Of a DNA stretch of 6,836 nucleotides, positions 1 to 5,773 are shown one piece after another. Each line of letters opens with the position of its first letter. The stretch's first letter is position 1. The position numbers and the translations under genes were made by a program. The DNA is from Gammaproteobacteria bacterium RIFCSPHIGHO2_12_FULL_37_14 (GTDB taxonomy: Bacteria > Pseudomonadota > Gammaproteobacteria > DSM-16500), in contig MGXV01000029.1 of NCBI GenBank assembly GCA_001801485.1, forward strand, positions 960 to 7,795, given 5' to 3'. Under the pieces are notes generated by a model, which worked only from the letters and a program-made list of their open reading frames with translations, had not been told where the DNA came from and did no database searches.

Positions 1-606
1 GCACTTTTTTATACTGAAACCAGTCTTATTCAAACAACAAAACTGCAATCCTTGATGTTACATGAAATTTTTGGAAAACAAGTGGATGTTAGATATTTTG
101 ATGAGCATGCCCATATCGACAAACATCATAACGTGATGGCGTATCAGCGTATTATAAAACCAGCATTGGAGCGTTTTGGTGATGCTATTGTTCCAGAAAT
201 TTTACGTGGATTTGAAGAATTCAAGCTGCTACAAGAAATTGCTGATCAAGATTTAATGCAACAAATCAAGTGGGCTGACAATATTGATCATTTTAAAGAT
301 CACGCAAAGGCAATTTATGAAAAAATAAAATCAGGGGAGCTGCAATGTCCGCTAGAAACTTTTGAAGAAGTGTTGGGTGAGCGCTCAACAACCCACGTGC
401 ATCCAGATCATCGTTTATTAGTAATAGAAACAGGTGTCATGGATTTTTGGCCAATCTATGGAGAACCGATTCGCTTTAATCCTGGCGACGTTCTATTGGT
501 TCCAAAACACAGATTGCACGGATCAGTGATTCGATCTGATAACAGCACATATCATCAGCCTGTTATCGCACCAGAAGTTTATTCACATTATGTAAATGAG
601 GGTTGA
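1..606 (+). CDS. HDO-cupin fusion metalloenzyme, SznF-like domain order (5'-truncated by window)
   Basis: The frame is open from base 1, so the gene starts upstream; the TTG at 52 is only an internal codon. The visible part is 201 residues. The N-terminal portion is the end of a heme-oxygenase-like diiron oxidase (HDO, 'iron-containing redox enzyme') domain. A Glu at codon 16-18 lies 30 residues before a His-x3-Asp-x2-His motif (His 106-108, Asp 118-120, His 127-129), which matches the family's metal-binding helices. The first Glu/His ligand helix would lie off the window. A cupin follows from about base 380: His-x-His (394-396, 400-402), an F-N-P-G-D turn and a third His (517-519), giving a plausible three-His mononuclear iron site. 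His 409-411 sits where many cupins carry Glu. HDO-then-cupin is the order in SznF, which hydroxylates a methylarginine and rearranges it to an N-nitrosourea. Domain calls are fairly firm; substrate and product are unknown. The stop lies just before the next start, so it is operonic with the genes downstream. Confidence 0.8.
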   Translation, partial: ALFYTETSLIQTTKLQSLMLHEIFGKQVDVRYFDEHAHIDKHHNVMAYQRIIKPALERFGDAIVPEILRGFEEFKLLQEIADQDLMQQIKWADNIDHFKDHAKAIYEKIKSGELQCPLETFEEVLGERSTTHVHPDHRLLVIETGVMDFWPIYGEPIRFNPGDVLLVPKHRLHGSVIRSDNSTYHQPVIAPEVYSHYVNEG

Positions 607-608
607 TT

Positions 609-2135
609 ATGAAGCCAGATGTTGAAATAGAATCACAAACACTTGTCTCACCATTGCGACAATTTGAACTATGGGTTGAGAATCTATTAAAAACCCCCAC
701 AATCACCACAAAACAAAAAGTCGCCGGAGCATTAGGTGTGTTAGGTGGTGTTTTAAGTACGCCATGGACATTACCCTTAACTTACGAGTTTGGTTTATTG
801 TTGTCAGACTACGCTGCCGTTAAAGAAAACAATACACGCGAAGCAATTGCCTATACAACTGCCGCATTTTCTGGAGTGGGTACAGCAATTATGTTTGGTC
901 GTATGACACATTTTGTATTACAACAGCTTGCAGCGCCACCTAATGAAACTATATCGCCGATTTCGATACCAGATTATCTGAATATAAAAAAGTTTTTCAT
1001 GGTTTTGTTATGGGTTTCTGCGGGTTTATCAGCAATTCCATCAACCTACATCTCCTGTGCAGATTTTATTAAGCCAATGGGGGCATGGGCATTAGTATTT
1101 ATCGTTCCTAGTTTTGGAACATTGTTAGCGCGTAATGGTTGGGGGCTTGCAAATTTATTTGCGCTGATTTTTGCATCAAAACTATTCATGCTACTGAAAG
1201 AGAAAATTACAAATTGTATTTCCAAAACGGATGAACAAAAAAATATTCAGGAAATGCGCAATTTTTTCATTAAAGAACTACGTGATTCATCGAATATTGT
1301 TGCGCAACTGACTATAGATGAGGTCGCGCAGATTACATCTGATATTTTTGCAGAACAGCGATCGAAATTAACATTATTGGATAAAACAAAAAAACTTGTG
1401 CATCTTCAACCAGCAAGTAGAATTCTCACGCCAAAACAAAACTCATTTGGAAAGCAGTTGAGCGGATATTTGGGTGGCGCTGTTGGCGCATTATCAACCT
1501 GGAGTTTTTTCCCATTAGGAAAAGATGGTTCAAATGAATTAATGGATTATTTAGATATTCACAATCAAACGATTCGTGCTGACTCCGCTCTGTTTTTTGC
1601 AACCAGCGCAACCATTTTTATTGGCGCTCTTTATATCTACACAACGCTGGATACTTTTGAAAAATTCTATGAATGGTTTAGTAAATTACCTGAGCGTGCT
1701 AAAAAATTATTTGATCGCTGCGAGCGCGCAATACAAAACAAAAATTCACAAGAAGAACCTCAATCAATTAACTATAAAGAACGTTTAAAACTAGGTCTTG
1801 GCGTATTAAATGCAATTGTTTCTTTTGCAGGATCGGGACCACTTACGATGATGACAAAAGACAATATTGACAGTGAAGTATTTTATGCACCTGTTGTTAT
1901 TGCTTGTGCTTTCATTGGGGCATTTTCAACAAAACTGTGGATTGTCGACAATCTCATTGATGAAATCTTGGATGGTAAAAGTAAGCGAAAAAAACTACTC
2001 AATGCGATTACAAAAATGATTCAGTTATTGCCAAATCTTCGTGATGAACACATTAAGGCATTATATACGGAGGTAATAGAAAATAACGAATCGGTAAACA
2101 CAATGAATCCAAAAATGGAAGTTGTCTGCCGATGA
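609..2135 (+). CDS. Polytopic membrane protein, about 8 TM helices, internally repeated, unknown function
   Basis: This 508-residue protein belongs to no family I recognise. ATG 609 is preferred over the TTG at 603 because GAGG at 598-601 sits 7 bases upstream. Hydrophobic stretches, numbered from this ATG, lie near residues 36-64, 80-106, 128-150, 158-196, 280-304, 326-348, 392-414 and 424-448. They form four hairpin-like pairs. A long polar, probably helical stretch (about 198-278) separates the second and third pairs, and charged segments follow pairs three and four. The first helix of each pair carries small-residue motifs such as VLSTPWTLPL, GLSAIPSTYI, GALSTWSFFPL and SFAGSGPL. The second carries F-x-G-like patterns followed by a polar amphipathic tail. 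This suggests descent by duplication of a two-helix unit. No catalytic motif, signal peptide or transporter signature is visible. It lies between the HDO-cupin and Rieske genes and its stop overlaps the Rieske start by 4 bases (ATGA), so it is probably co-translated with redox partners. Confidence 0.85.
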   Translation: MKPDVEIESQTLVSPLRQFELWVENLLKTPTITTKQKVAGALGVLGGVLSTPWTLPLTYEFGLLLSDYAAVKENNTREAIAYTTAAFSGVGTAIMFGRMTHFVLQQLAAPPNETISPISIPDYLNIKKFFMVLLWVSAGLSAIPSTYISCADFIKPMGAWALVFIVPSFGTLLARNGWGLANLFALIFASKLFMLLKEKITNCISKTDEQKNIQEMRNFFIKELRDSSNIVAQLTIDEVAQITSDIFAEQRSKLTLLDKTKKLVHLQPASRILTPKQNSFGKQLSGYLGGAVGALSTWSFFPLGKDGSNELMDYLDIHNQTIRADSALFFATSATIFIGALYIYTTLDTFEKFYEWFSKLPERAKKLFDRCERAIQNKNSQEEPQSINYKERLKLGLGVLNAIVSFAGSGPLTMMTKDNIDSEVFYAPVVIACAFIGAFSTKLWIVDNLIDEILDGKSKRKKLLNAITKMIQLLPNLRDEHIKALYTEVIENNESVNTMNPKMEVVCR

Positions 2136-2488
2136 AAATACTACATTTTGATAGCAAAGAATATAATTTTATTACAATCGATAAAAACAAATATTTTATT
2201 TTTAAAGGTATTAATGGAAAAAATGTCATTATTCCCGATCATTGTCCTCATCGAGGTGGTCCTCTACACTTAGGCAAGTGGGATGAAAAAAAAGAAGCGA
2301 TCATATGCCCCTGGCATCGTATTGCTTGTAAAAAGCAATATCTTATTCACAATGGATTGCCAGCGGTTCGTGTCGGTACTGATTGGCATGTGTTGATTGA
2401 CCAATTAGATGTACAAGATGTTTCTTTGCAAAAACTGCATATCGCATTAGAAGAAAATTTAAATAAGTGGGAGCGCTACATTGTCTAA
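2132..2488 (+). CDS. Rieske [2Fe-2S] ferredoxin-like protein
   Basis: This small soluble protein of 118 residues is one Rieske domain. The cluster ligands are clear: Cys38-Pro-His40 in CPHRGGPL and Cys59-Pro-Trp-His62, giving C-x-H-x18-C-x2-H. There is no signal peptide, TM helix or attached oxygenase domain, so it resembles stand-alone Rieske ferredoxins that pass electrons to oxygenases, rather than bc1 or ring-hydroxylating alpha subunits. The segment after the second motif (CPWHRIACKK) lacks the usual G-x-x-F-D pattern, so the fold is slightly divergent. It begins inside the stop of the membrane-protein gene (ATGA, 4-base overlap) and overlaps the exporter gene by 8 bases, implying coupled expression. 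A natural inferred partner is the diiron oxidase at the head of the run, which needs reducing equivalents; no reductase gene is visible here. Confidence 0.9.
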   Translation: MKILHFDSKEYNFITIDKNKYFIFKGINGKNVIIPDHCPHRGGPLHLGKWDEKKEAIICPWHRIACKKQYLIHNGLPAVRVGTDWHVLIDQLDVQDVSLQKLHIALEENLNKWERYIV

Positions 2489-3701
2489 TATCGCATTATG
2501 CCCTAATGAAAAAATATCGATTGAAAGACTATCTCATTTTATCGTCAATTTAATCGGTTGCTGGATGATCCTTTTGGGACAAGGCAGCTTATTTATTTAC
2601 TTGCCATCATTTTTATTGATGCAACACGATTTTAATACAACTCATCATGGCATTGCTTTATCGATTACATATTATATGTTTGGTTATGGTGCATCGATGT
2701 TGCTATGGGGTGCATTGTCTGAAAGCTTGGGTCGAAAAAAAGTCTTATTAATTGGATTAATTGTTTTAGTTGCGAGTTCAATAGGCATTGCATTTACACA
2801 TTCATTAGAAGCATTTTTATTGCTACGTTTGTTGCAGGGCATTGGTGGCGGATGTGGCACGACAGTGAGTCGTGCAGCAATTCGAGATGTTTTTGAAGGT
2901 AGTGCGCTTGCTAAGGCAATATCTTATACAGCCATTGCATTTGTTGCTGCGTTGGGTATTGCCCCATTTTTAGGATCGCTGATACAAACTTATCTTAATT
3001 GGCGATATCAATTTTGGTTATTAGCTTTATTAGGGATTTTTGCCGCCATTACCATTTTATTTTATTTTCCAGAAACAAAATCAACAGCAGTCAAACAGGC
3101 ATCATTGCATCCGATTAAAATAATCAAACAATATCTGAAATTATTATCACTGCGTGATTTTATTGTGCCGACACTTGGCGGTGGTCTAATTTATGGGATA
3201 ATTATTGCCTATAACACGATTAACCCCTATTTGTTTGAAAAGACGTTAGGAATATCCCCAATTGAGTATGGTCATATTGCTCTGTTTAATGCATTGGCTT
3301 ATTTGGTCGGCGCTCTCATTACGAATCGATTAGTCACCCACTTTGGCATTAAAAAAATAATTCGTATTGGATTTTTCACCATCTTTTCTGCAATTTGGGT
3401 TTTGTGGGTATTTCAGCTCTTGTCAACAATAAATATTTTTTTAATTGTATTACCTATGTCGGTCATTATTGCTGGACAAGCAATGATTTTTGGTAATGCT
3501 ATGTCACTAACCCTGCATTCATTTAAAGAAGTAGCAGGGTATGCGGCAGCCTTATTTGGTTGCTTGCAGCAGGTTATCTGCAGCGGGTTGGCATTTGCAG
3601 TTTCATTTGCGCCATATAAAAGTGATTTTCCGTTGGTAATGATTATTACGATCATCGCATTATCTGCATTCTTGTTACTGTTTAAGAAAATAAGGCATTA
3701 A
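2481..3701 (+). CDS. MFS exporter, Bcr/CflA-like (DHA1) drug/metabolite:H+ antiporter
   Basis: This 406-residue, strongly hydrophobic inner-membrane protein has a pattern consistent with 12 TM helices. MFS signatures are in place: motif A in the first cytoplasmic loop (G-A-L-S-E-S-L-G-R-K-K, residues 77-87), motif B R-L-L-Q-G-I-G-G-G (116-124) followed by S-R-A-A-I-R-D, and an A-P-F-L-G motif (161-165) in TM5. The R-x-x-Q-G plus R-A-A-I-R-D combination is typical of the Bcr/CflA branch, which expels antibiotics, toxic compounds or own metabolites by proton antiport. The start is TTG at 2481, inside the end of the Rieske gene, with GGGAG at 2469-2473 seven bases upstream; there is no ATG in a suitable place. 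The TTG start may lower its translation or tie it to the upstream gene. In context it may export the product made by the neighbouring enzymes, or give self-protection; that is inference. Confidence 0.93.
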   Translation: MSNIALCPNEKISIERLSHFIVNLIGCWMILLGQGSLFIYLPSFLLMQHDFNTTHHGIALSITYYMFGYGASMLLWGALSESLGRKKVLLIGLIVLVASSIGIAFTHSLEAFLLLRLLQGIGGGCGTTVSRAAIRDVFEGSALAKAISYTAIAFVAALGIAPFLGSLIQTYLNWRYQFWLLALLGIFAAITILFYFPETKSTAVKQASLHPIKIIKQYLKLLSLRDFIVPTLGGGLIYGIIIAYNTINPYLFEKTLGISPIEYGHIALFNALAYLVGALITNRLVTHFGIKKIIRIGFFTIFSAIWVLWVFQLLSTINIFLIVLPMSVIIAGQAMIFGNAMSLTLHSFKEVAGYAAALFGCLQQVICSGLAFAVSFAPYKSDFPLVMIITIIALSAFLLLFKKIRH

Positions 3702-3702
3702 G

Positions 3703-4485
3703 ATGAGGGTGTCTCGATATTACAACTTATTTTCAAATATACGGTCTTATACCAAAAGAGTTTCAAAACCAGATGTGGTTTTTTTACCAGGCATGCTTTG
3801 CGATCATCGTATATGGCATGAAGCTGCAAGAATGATAGAACCCCATGCAAATCCCATCACACTTAGCCTCAATCATTGCAAAACAATAGATGATGCATAT
3901 GATTCAATTACAAGTTTATCTCCCAATGTTTTTTGTTTGGTAGGATTTTCAATGGGTGGATATATTGCGCAAGAATATGTGCTCAGAAATCCAGAGAAAG
4001 TGAGTCATTTGGTTTTAGCTGGTGTGAGAGCATGTGCATACACCGATGATGAAAAACAAGCAAGATATCCATTAATTGAAAAAGCAAAAAAAGGTTTATT
4101 CAAAGGATTCACCAAAAAAAATTTTCAAGACTGGGTGCATAAAAAACATGTTGAATCTGAAATTATTACGTTGTTAGACTCTATGGCAAGAGAGGCCGGA
4201 ATTAATACGTTTATATGCCAACAAAGCTTATTGCTAACTCGACCTGATTTAAGACAGCGATTACAACAAATAAACTGCCCAACATTGGTTGTTGGTGGAA
4301 ATGATGATTCAATTGTTTTACCGGAAAAAATTGCCGAATTGGCTAACTGCATTCCAAACGCAGCGCTTCATTTAATTCCAGAATGTGGACATTATTCACC
4401 ATTAGAAAATTCAAATGAATTTGCAAGCCAACTCATTAAATTTCTTCAAGACTTTAATTATACTGACAGATTTAGAGTTAAATGA
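3703..4485 (+). CDS. Alpha/beta-fold hydrolase
   Basis: The protein has 260 residues, normal for single-domain alpha/beta hydrolases. The conserved start of the fold is F-L-P-G-M-L-C-D near residues 27-34 (the oxyanion region, with Gly-Met where others have His-Gly). The nucleophile elbow is G-F-S-M-G-G with Ser83, the acid is probably Asp201 or Asp202 in GGNDDS, and His230 stands in E-C-G-H. A lid-like region spans about 112-190. It resembles the common proteobacterial 'LPGLLCD...GLSMGGY' hydrolases, whose natural substrates are mostly unknown (esters, thioesters or C-C bonds are all possible). About 20 residues precede the first strand, so a slightly later start is possible, but AAGG at 3692-3695 lies 7 bases before this ATG. 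It starts 1 base after the exporter stop and is the last gene of the run. It could process or release the pathway product, or be a housekeeping esterase. Confidence 0.9.
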   Translation: MRVSRYYNLFSNIRSYTKRVSKPDVVFLPGMLCDHRIWHEAARMIEPHANPITLSLNHCKTIDDAYDSITSLSPNVFCLVGFSMGGYIAQEYVLRNPEKVSHLVLAGVRACAYTDDEKQARYPLIEKAKKGLFKGFTKKNFQDWVHKKHVESEIITLLDSMAREAGINTFICQQSLLLTRPDLRQRLQQINCPTLVVGGNDDSIVLPEKIAELANCIPNAALHLIPECGHYSPLENSNEFASQLIKFLQDFNYTDRFRVK

Positions 4486-4544
4486 ATAATGGAATTTTTT
4501 ACATCATGCTTTTGTGTCGTGTCGCTTTCTAAAAAGCTGGTTGA

Positions 4545-4643
4545 GTGTTCGCACACAAACCATCTATTGATGGCGGTAGCCTAAGCTACGAAAGTGCAAA
4601 TAGGCAGTGAAAACGCTGCCTGCGACAATGGCGCATTCTCGCC
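4545..4643 (+). other. Chain of five short hairpins, possible structured RNA
   Basis: Five consecutive local inverted repeats occur within 100 bases. They are GTG/CAC around a TTCG loop (4545-4554), CCATC/GATGG around TATT (4560-4573), GTAGC/GCTAC around CTAA (4576-4589), an 8-pair stem with one G-T wobble around AAAA (4602-4621), and GGCG/CGCC around a 6-base loop (4630-4643). Four have 4-base loops, and TTCG is an especially stable tetraloop in RNA. The chain is followed at once by a hairpin with a T-run (4648-4685), so it could be the 3' part of the operon transcript or a separate small RNA. It matches no RNA family I know; function is unknown. Confidence 0.35.
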
Positions 4644-4647
4644 GTTT

Positions 4648-4685
4648 AACGTTGAGACTTGAGCTGCCACAACGTTACTTTTTTT
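4648..4685 (+). terminator. Candidate intrinsic terminator downstream of the five-gene operon
   Basis: Arms AACGTT (4648-4653) and AACGTT (4671-4676) enclose a 17-base loop and are followed, after AC, by seven T (4679-4685). The stem is short, so efficiency is uncertain, but position and T-run fit a rho-independent terminator for the transcript of the upstream genes or of the hairpin chain. Confidence 0.4.
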
Positions 4686-4750
4686 GACACAATTAATGCA
4701 TAAAATATATTTTCTAACGGACTAACGATTTACCTTTAATAACTTACAAC

Positions 4751-4787
4751 TTAACGAAAAGGGATGAACACCCCAGTTAAATTTTTT
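4751..4787 (+). terminator. Weak terminator-like hairpin with T-run
   Basis: Outer arms TTAAC (4751-4755) and GTTAA (4776-4780) and an inner GGG/CCC pair (4761-4763 with 4771-4774) form an interrupted stem. Six T follow at 4782-4787. The internal loop makes it a poor terminator; it is listed because it is one of three T-tailed hairpins in this region. Confidence 0.25.
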
Positions 4788-4900
4788 GTTGCTGAAAAAG
4801 CCTGAAATGGCTAGTTAGATTTTACAGTTAAAGAACTACAACGCCAAAGGCTCGCGCCTTACATCGCTTGAATGGCGCGCGATGCTATTTAGAACAACGT

Positions 4901-4935
4901 AAACTGTTATATTATGTTGCCACAACAGTTTTTTT
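4901..4935 (+). terminator. Terminator-like hairpin, second copy of the hairpin unit
   Basis: A perfect 8-base stem, AAACTGTT (4901-4908) with AACAGTTT (4924-4931), encloses a 15-base loop and is followed by TTTT (4932-4935). The stem is AT-rich but longer than that of the first candidate. As in the copy at 4648-4685, the 9-mer TGCCACAAC sits at the junction of loop and right arm, suggesting common origin. Confidence 0.4.
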
Positions 4936-5030
4936 AGAAAATAACGCGGTTATTACCTAAAAAAGCTGTCGTCACTTCATGAGCACTTGAAAAATTGATA
5001 GCTGAGCTAAATAAAAACATGGGCTTGCTG

Positions 5031-5086
5031 CCCCCGTCACTGTCTCAAGTTTCGCTGAAGGCTCGCCACGAAGACAGTGACGGGGG
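5031..5086. repeat. Perfect 15-base inverted repeat with 26-base loop
   Basis: The left arm CCCCCGTCACTGTCT (5031-5045) is exactly reverse-complementary to the right arm at 5072-5086. The GC-rich arms stand out in this AT-rich setting. The loop contains AAGGCTCGC, also found at 4847-4855. No T-run follows on the + strand, so it is a poor terminator for the upstream genes. It could be a dispersed palindromic element, a protein-binding or processing site, or the end of a small mobile element. Confidence 0.6.
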
Positions 5087-5262
5087 AAATAAATTAACTA
5101 ACATTTCTTTGGCTGAAGCTTAATTACTTATTGGCGCATTGTATTGTGTCGATAAATTTATATGCATGTGCTTTTATCTAATACTGAAAATAAAATGTGT
5201 ACATGGATTGCATGAATGTTTTTACGGTATGAAACCCCACTTAATAGCGAGGAAAATTGCTC

Positions 5263-5748
5263 ATGACACAACCATTACGTGCCACATCATTAGAAGAGGC
5301 AAAAGCTTATATTGATGCGATCGATTTTTCGATGATTATCAATAAAATCGTGAAAACCAAACACTGGAAAGAAAAAGAGGCGGCTGCAATTTGCGTCTAT
5401 TATAAAAATTTTCTCTATCTAAATAAACAGTACGAAAAACTAGGTCAGCTACCACCCTCCGAAGAAATCGATGAGTTTTGGCATAATCATATTTTAGATA
5501 CTGAAAAATACATCAAAGACTGTGATGCTATTTTTGGAAAATATTTACATCATTATCCTTATTTTGGCATGGATGGCAAATCCAATGAGCAAGACCTTTC
5601 CAATGCGTTTGAACATATGCAGCAATTATATAAAAAAGAATTTGGAGATCAGATTTATCGCGTTAGAAATCCTGGTTTTCTTGAAATTATAAAAATCACG
5701 CTGCAAATCATCAAGCAGTTTTTTTCAAAGAAAAATAACATAAAATAG
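5263..5748 (+). CDS. Small His-rich protein related to glycine-rich domain-containing proteins
   Basis: The protein has 161 residues. ATG 5263 is chosen over TTG 5257 because AGGA at 5250-5253 is 9 bases before it and only 3 before the TTG. It appears soluble, with no signal peptide or clear TM helix, and a basic, hydrophobic C-terminal tail (about 139-161). The middle carries the hallmark L-P-P-S-E-E-I-D-E-F-W-H-N-H-I-L-D-T (63-80), then Y83, C87, F-G (91-92) and H-H-x-P-Y-F-G (96-102). I know this pattern from the N-terminal region of 'glycine-rich domain-containing protein' relatives (plant GRDP, DUF1399-like) and from short bacterial homologues. The conserved Trp, His and Cys could bind metal, but no activity is established to my knowledge. 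It is followed 25 bases later by a transporter gene, so the two are probably co-transcribed. Its own promoter must lie in the long gap upstream. Confidence 0.8.
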   Translation: MTQPLRATSLEEAKAYIDAIDFSMIINKIVKTKHWKEKEAAAICVYYKNFLYLNKQYEKLGQLPPSEEIDEFWHNHILDTEKYIKDCDAIFGKYLHHYPYFGMDGKSNEQDLSNAFEHMQQLYKKEFGDQIYRVRNPGFLEIIKITLQIIKQFFSKKNNIK

Positions 5749-5753
5749 GTTTT

Positions 5754-5767
5754 CCTTATTTTAAGGA
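5754..5767 (+). promoter_or_regulatory. Ribosome-binding site of the transporter gene, inside a small hairpin
   Basis: AAGGA (5763-5767) lies 6 bases before ATG 5774 and fixes that start. CCTTA (5754-5758) pairs exactly with TAAGG (5762-5766) around a 3-base loop, so the ribosome site could be partly hidden in the mRNA unless translation of the gene just upstream keeps it open. The stem is short and may be chance. Confidence 0.35.
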
Positions 5768-5773
5768 TTGATA

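Larger units (their letters stand above)
4627..4935 (+). repeat. Two diverged direct-repeat units about 250 bases apart
   Basis: Two ordered anchors recur. AATGGCGC stands at 4627-4634 and 4871-4878, and TGCCACAAC at 4665-4673 and 4918-4926. Each TGCCACAAC overlaps the right arm of a hairpin with a T-run. The spacing between anchors is 38 bases in the first unit and 47 in the second. The rest aligns poorly by eye, so this is an old duplication or two degraded copies of a small element at best. Confidence 0.3.
4486..5262. other. Long gene-free, hairpin-rich intergenic region
   Basis: No reading frame here has protein-like content, a ribosome site and a useful length on either strand. The stretch is locally richer in GC-containing stems than its AT-rich surroundings and is crowded with inverted repeats, described separately: a hairpin chain (4545-4643), three hairpins followed by T-runs and a perfect 15-base inverted repeat. 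The right end (about 5100-5250) is plain AT-rich sequence that should carry the promoter of the next operon. TTGGCG (5131) with TAAATT (5153) at 16-base spacing is the best pair I see, but it is weak. I see no tRNA, attachment site or transposase remnant. Confidence 0.7.

Noticed and set aside
52..606. Taking TTG 52 as the start of the first gene.
   Set aside because: The frame is open to base 1, and upstream codons include the Glu expected for the HDO metal site, so the gene begins outside the window.
1426..1611. Minus-strand open frame inside the membrane-protein gene, with similar ones at 3413-3655, 4125-4352 and 5761-5952.
   Set aside because: All lie opposite well-supported genes, have no recognisable protein pattern and look like shadows of the + strand genes.
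4524..4537. GCTTT/AAAGC hairpin shortly after the hydrolase gene as terminator.
   Set aside because: The stem is short and AT-rich and no T-run follows.
4564..4603. Hammerhead-ribozyme-like arrangement: TTGATGG, a GTAGC/GCTAC stem, then GAAA, flanked by CTATT and AATAG.
   Set aside because: The invariant C of the CUGANGA core is T, the last A is G, and two extra bases separate the core from the stem, so the catalytic core cannot form.
4644..4680. Integron attC-like site beginning GTTTAAC and ending near GTTACTT.
   Set aside because: The terminal box does not fit GTTRRRY, the two boxes are not fully complementary, the span is too short, and no integrase or cassette gene is present.
5208..5233. 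Promoter TTGCAT with TATGAA just upstream of the small His-rich protein gene.
   Set aside because: The spacing is only 14 bases, too short for a normal sigma-70 promoter.
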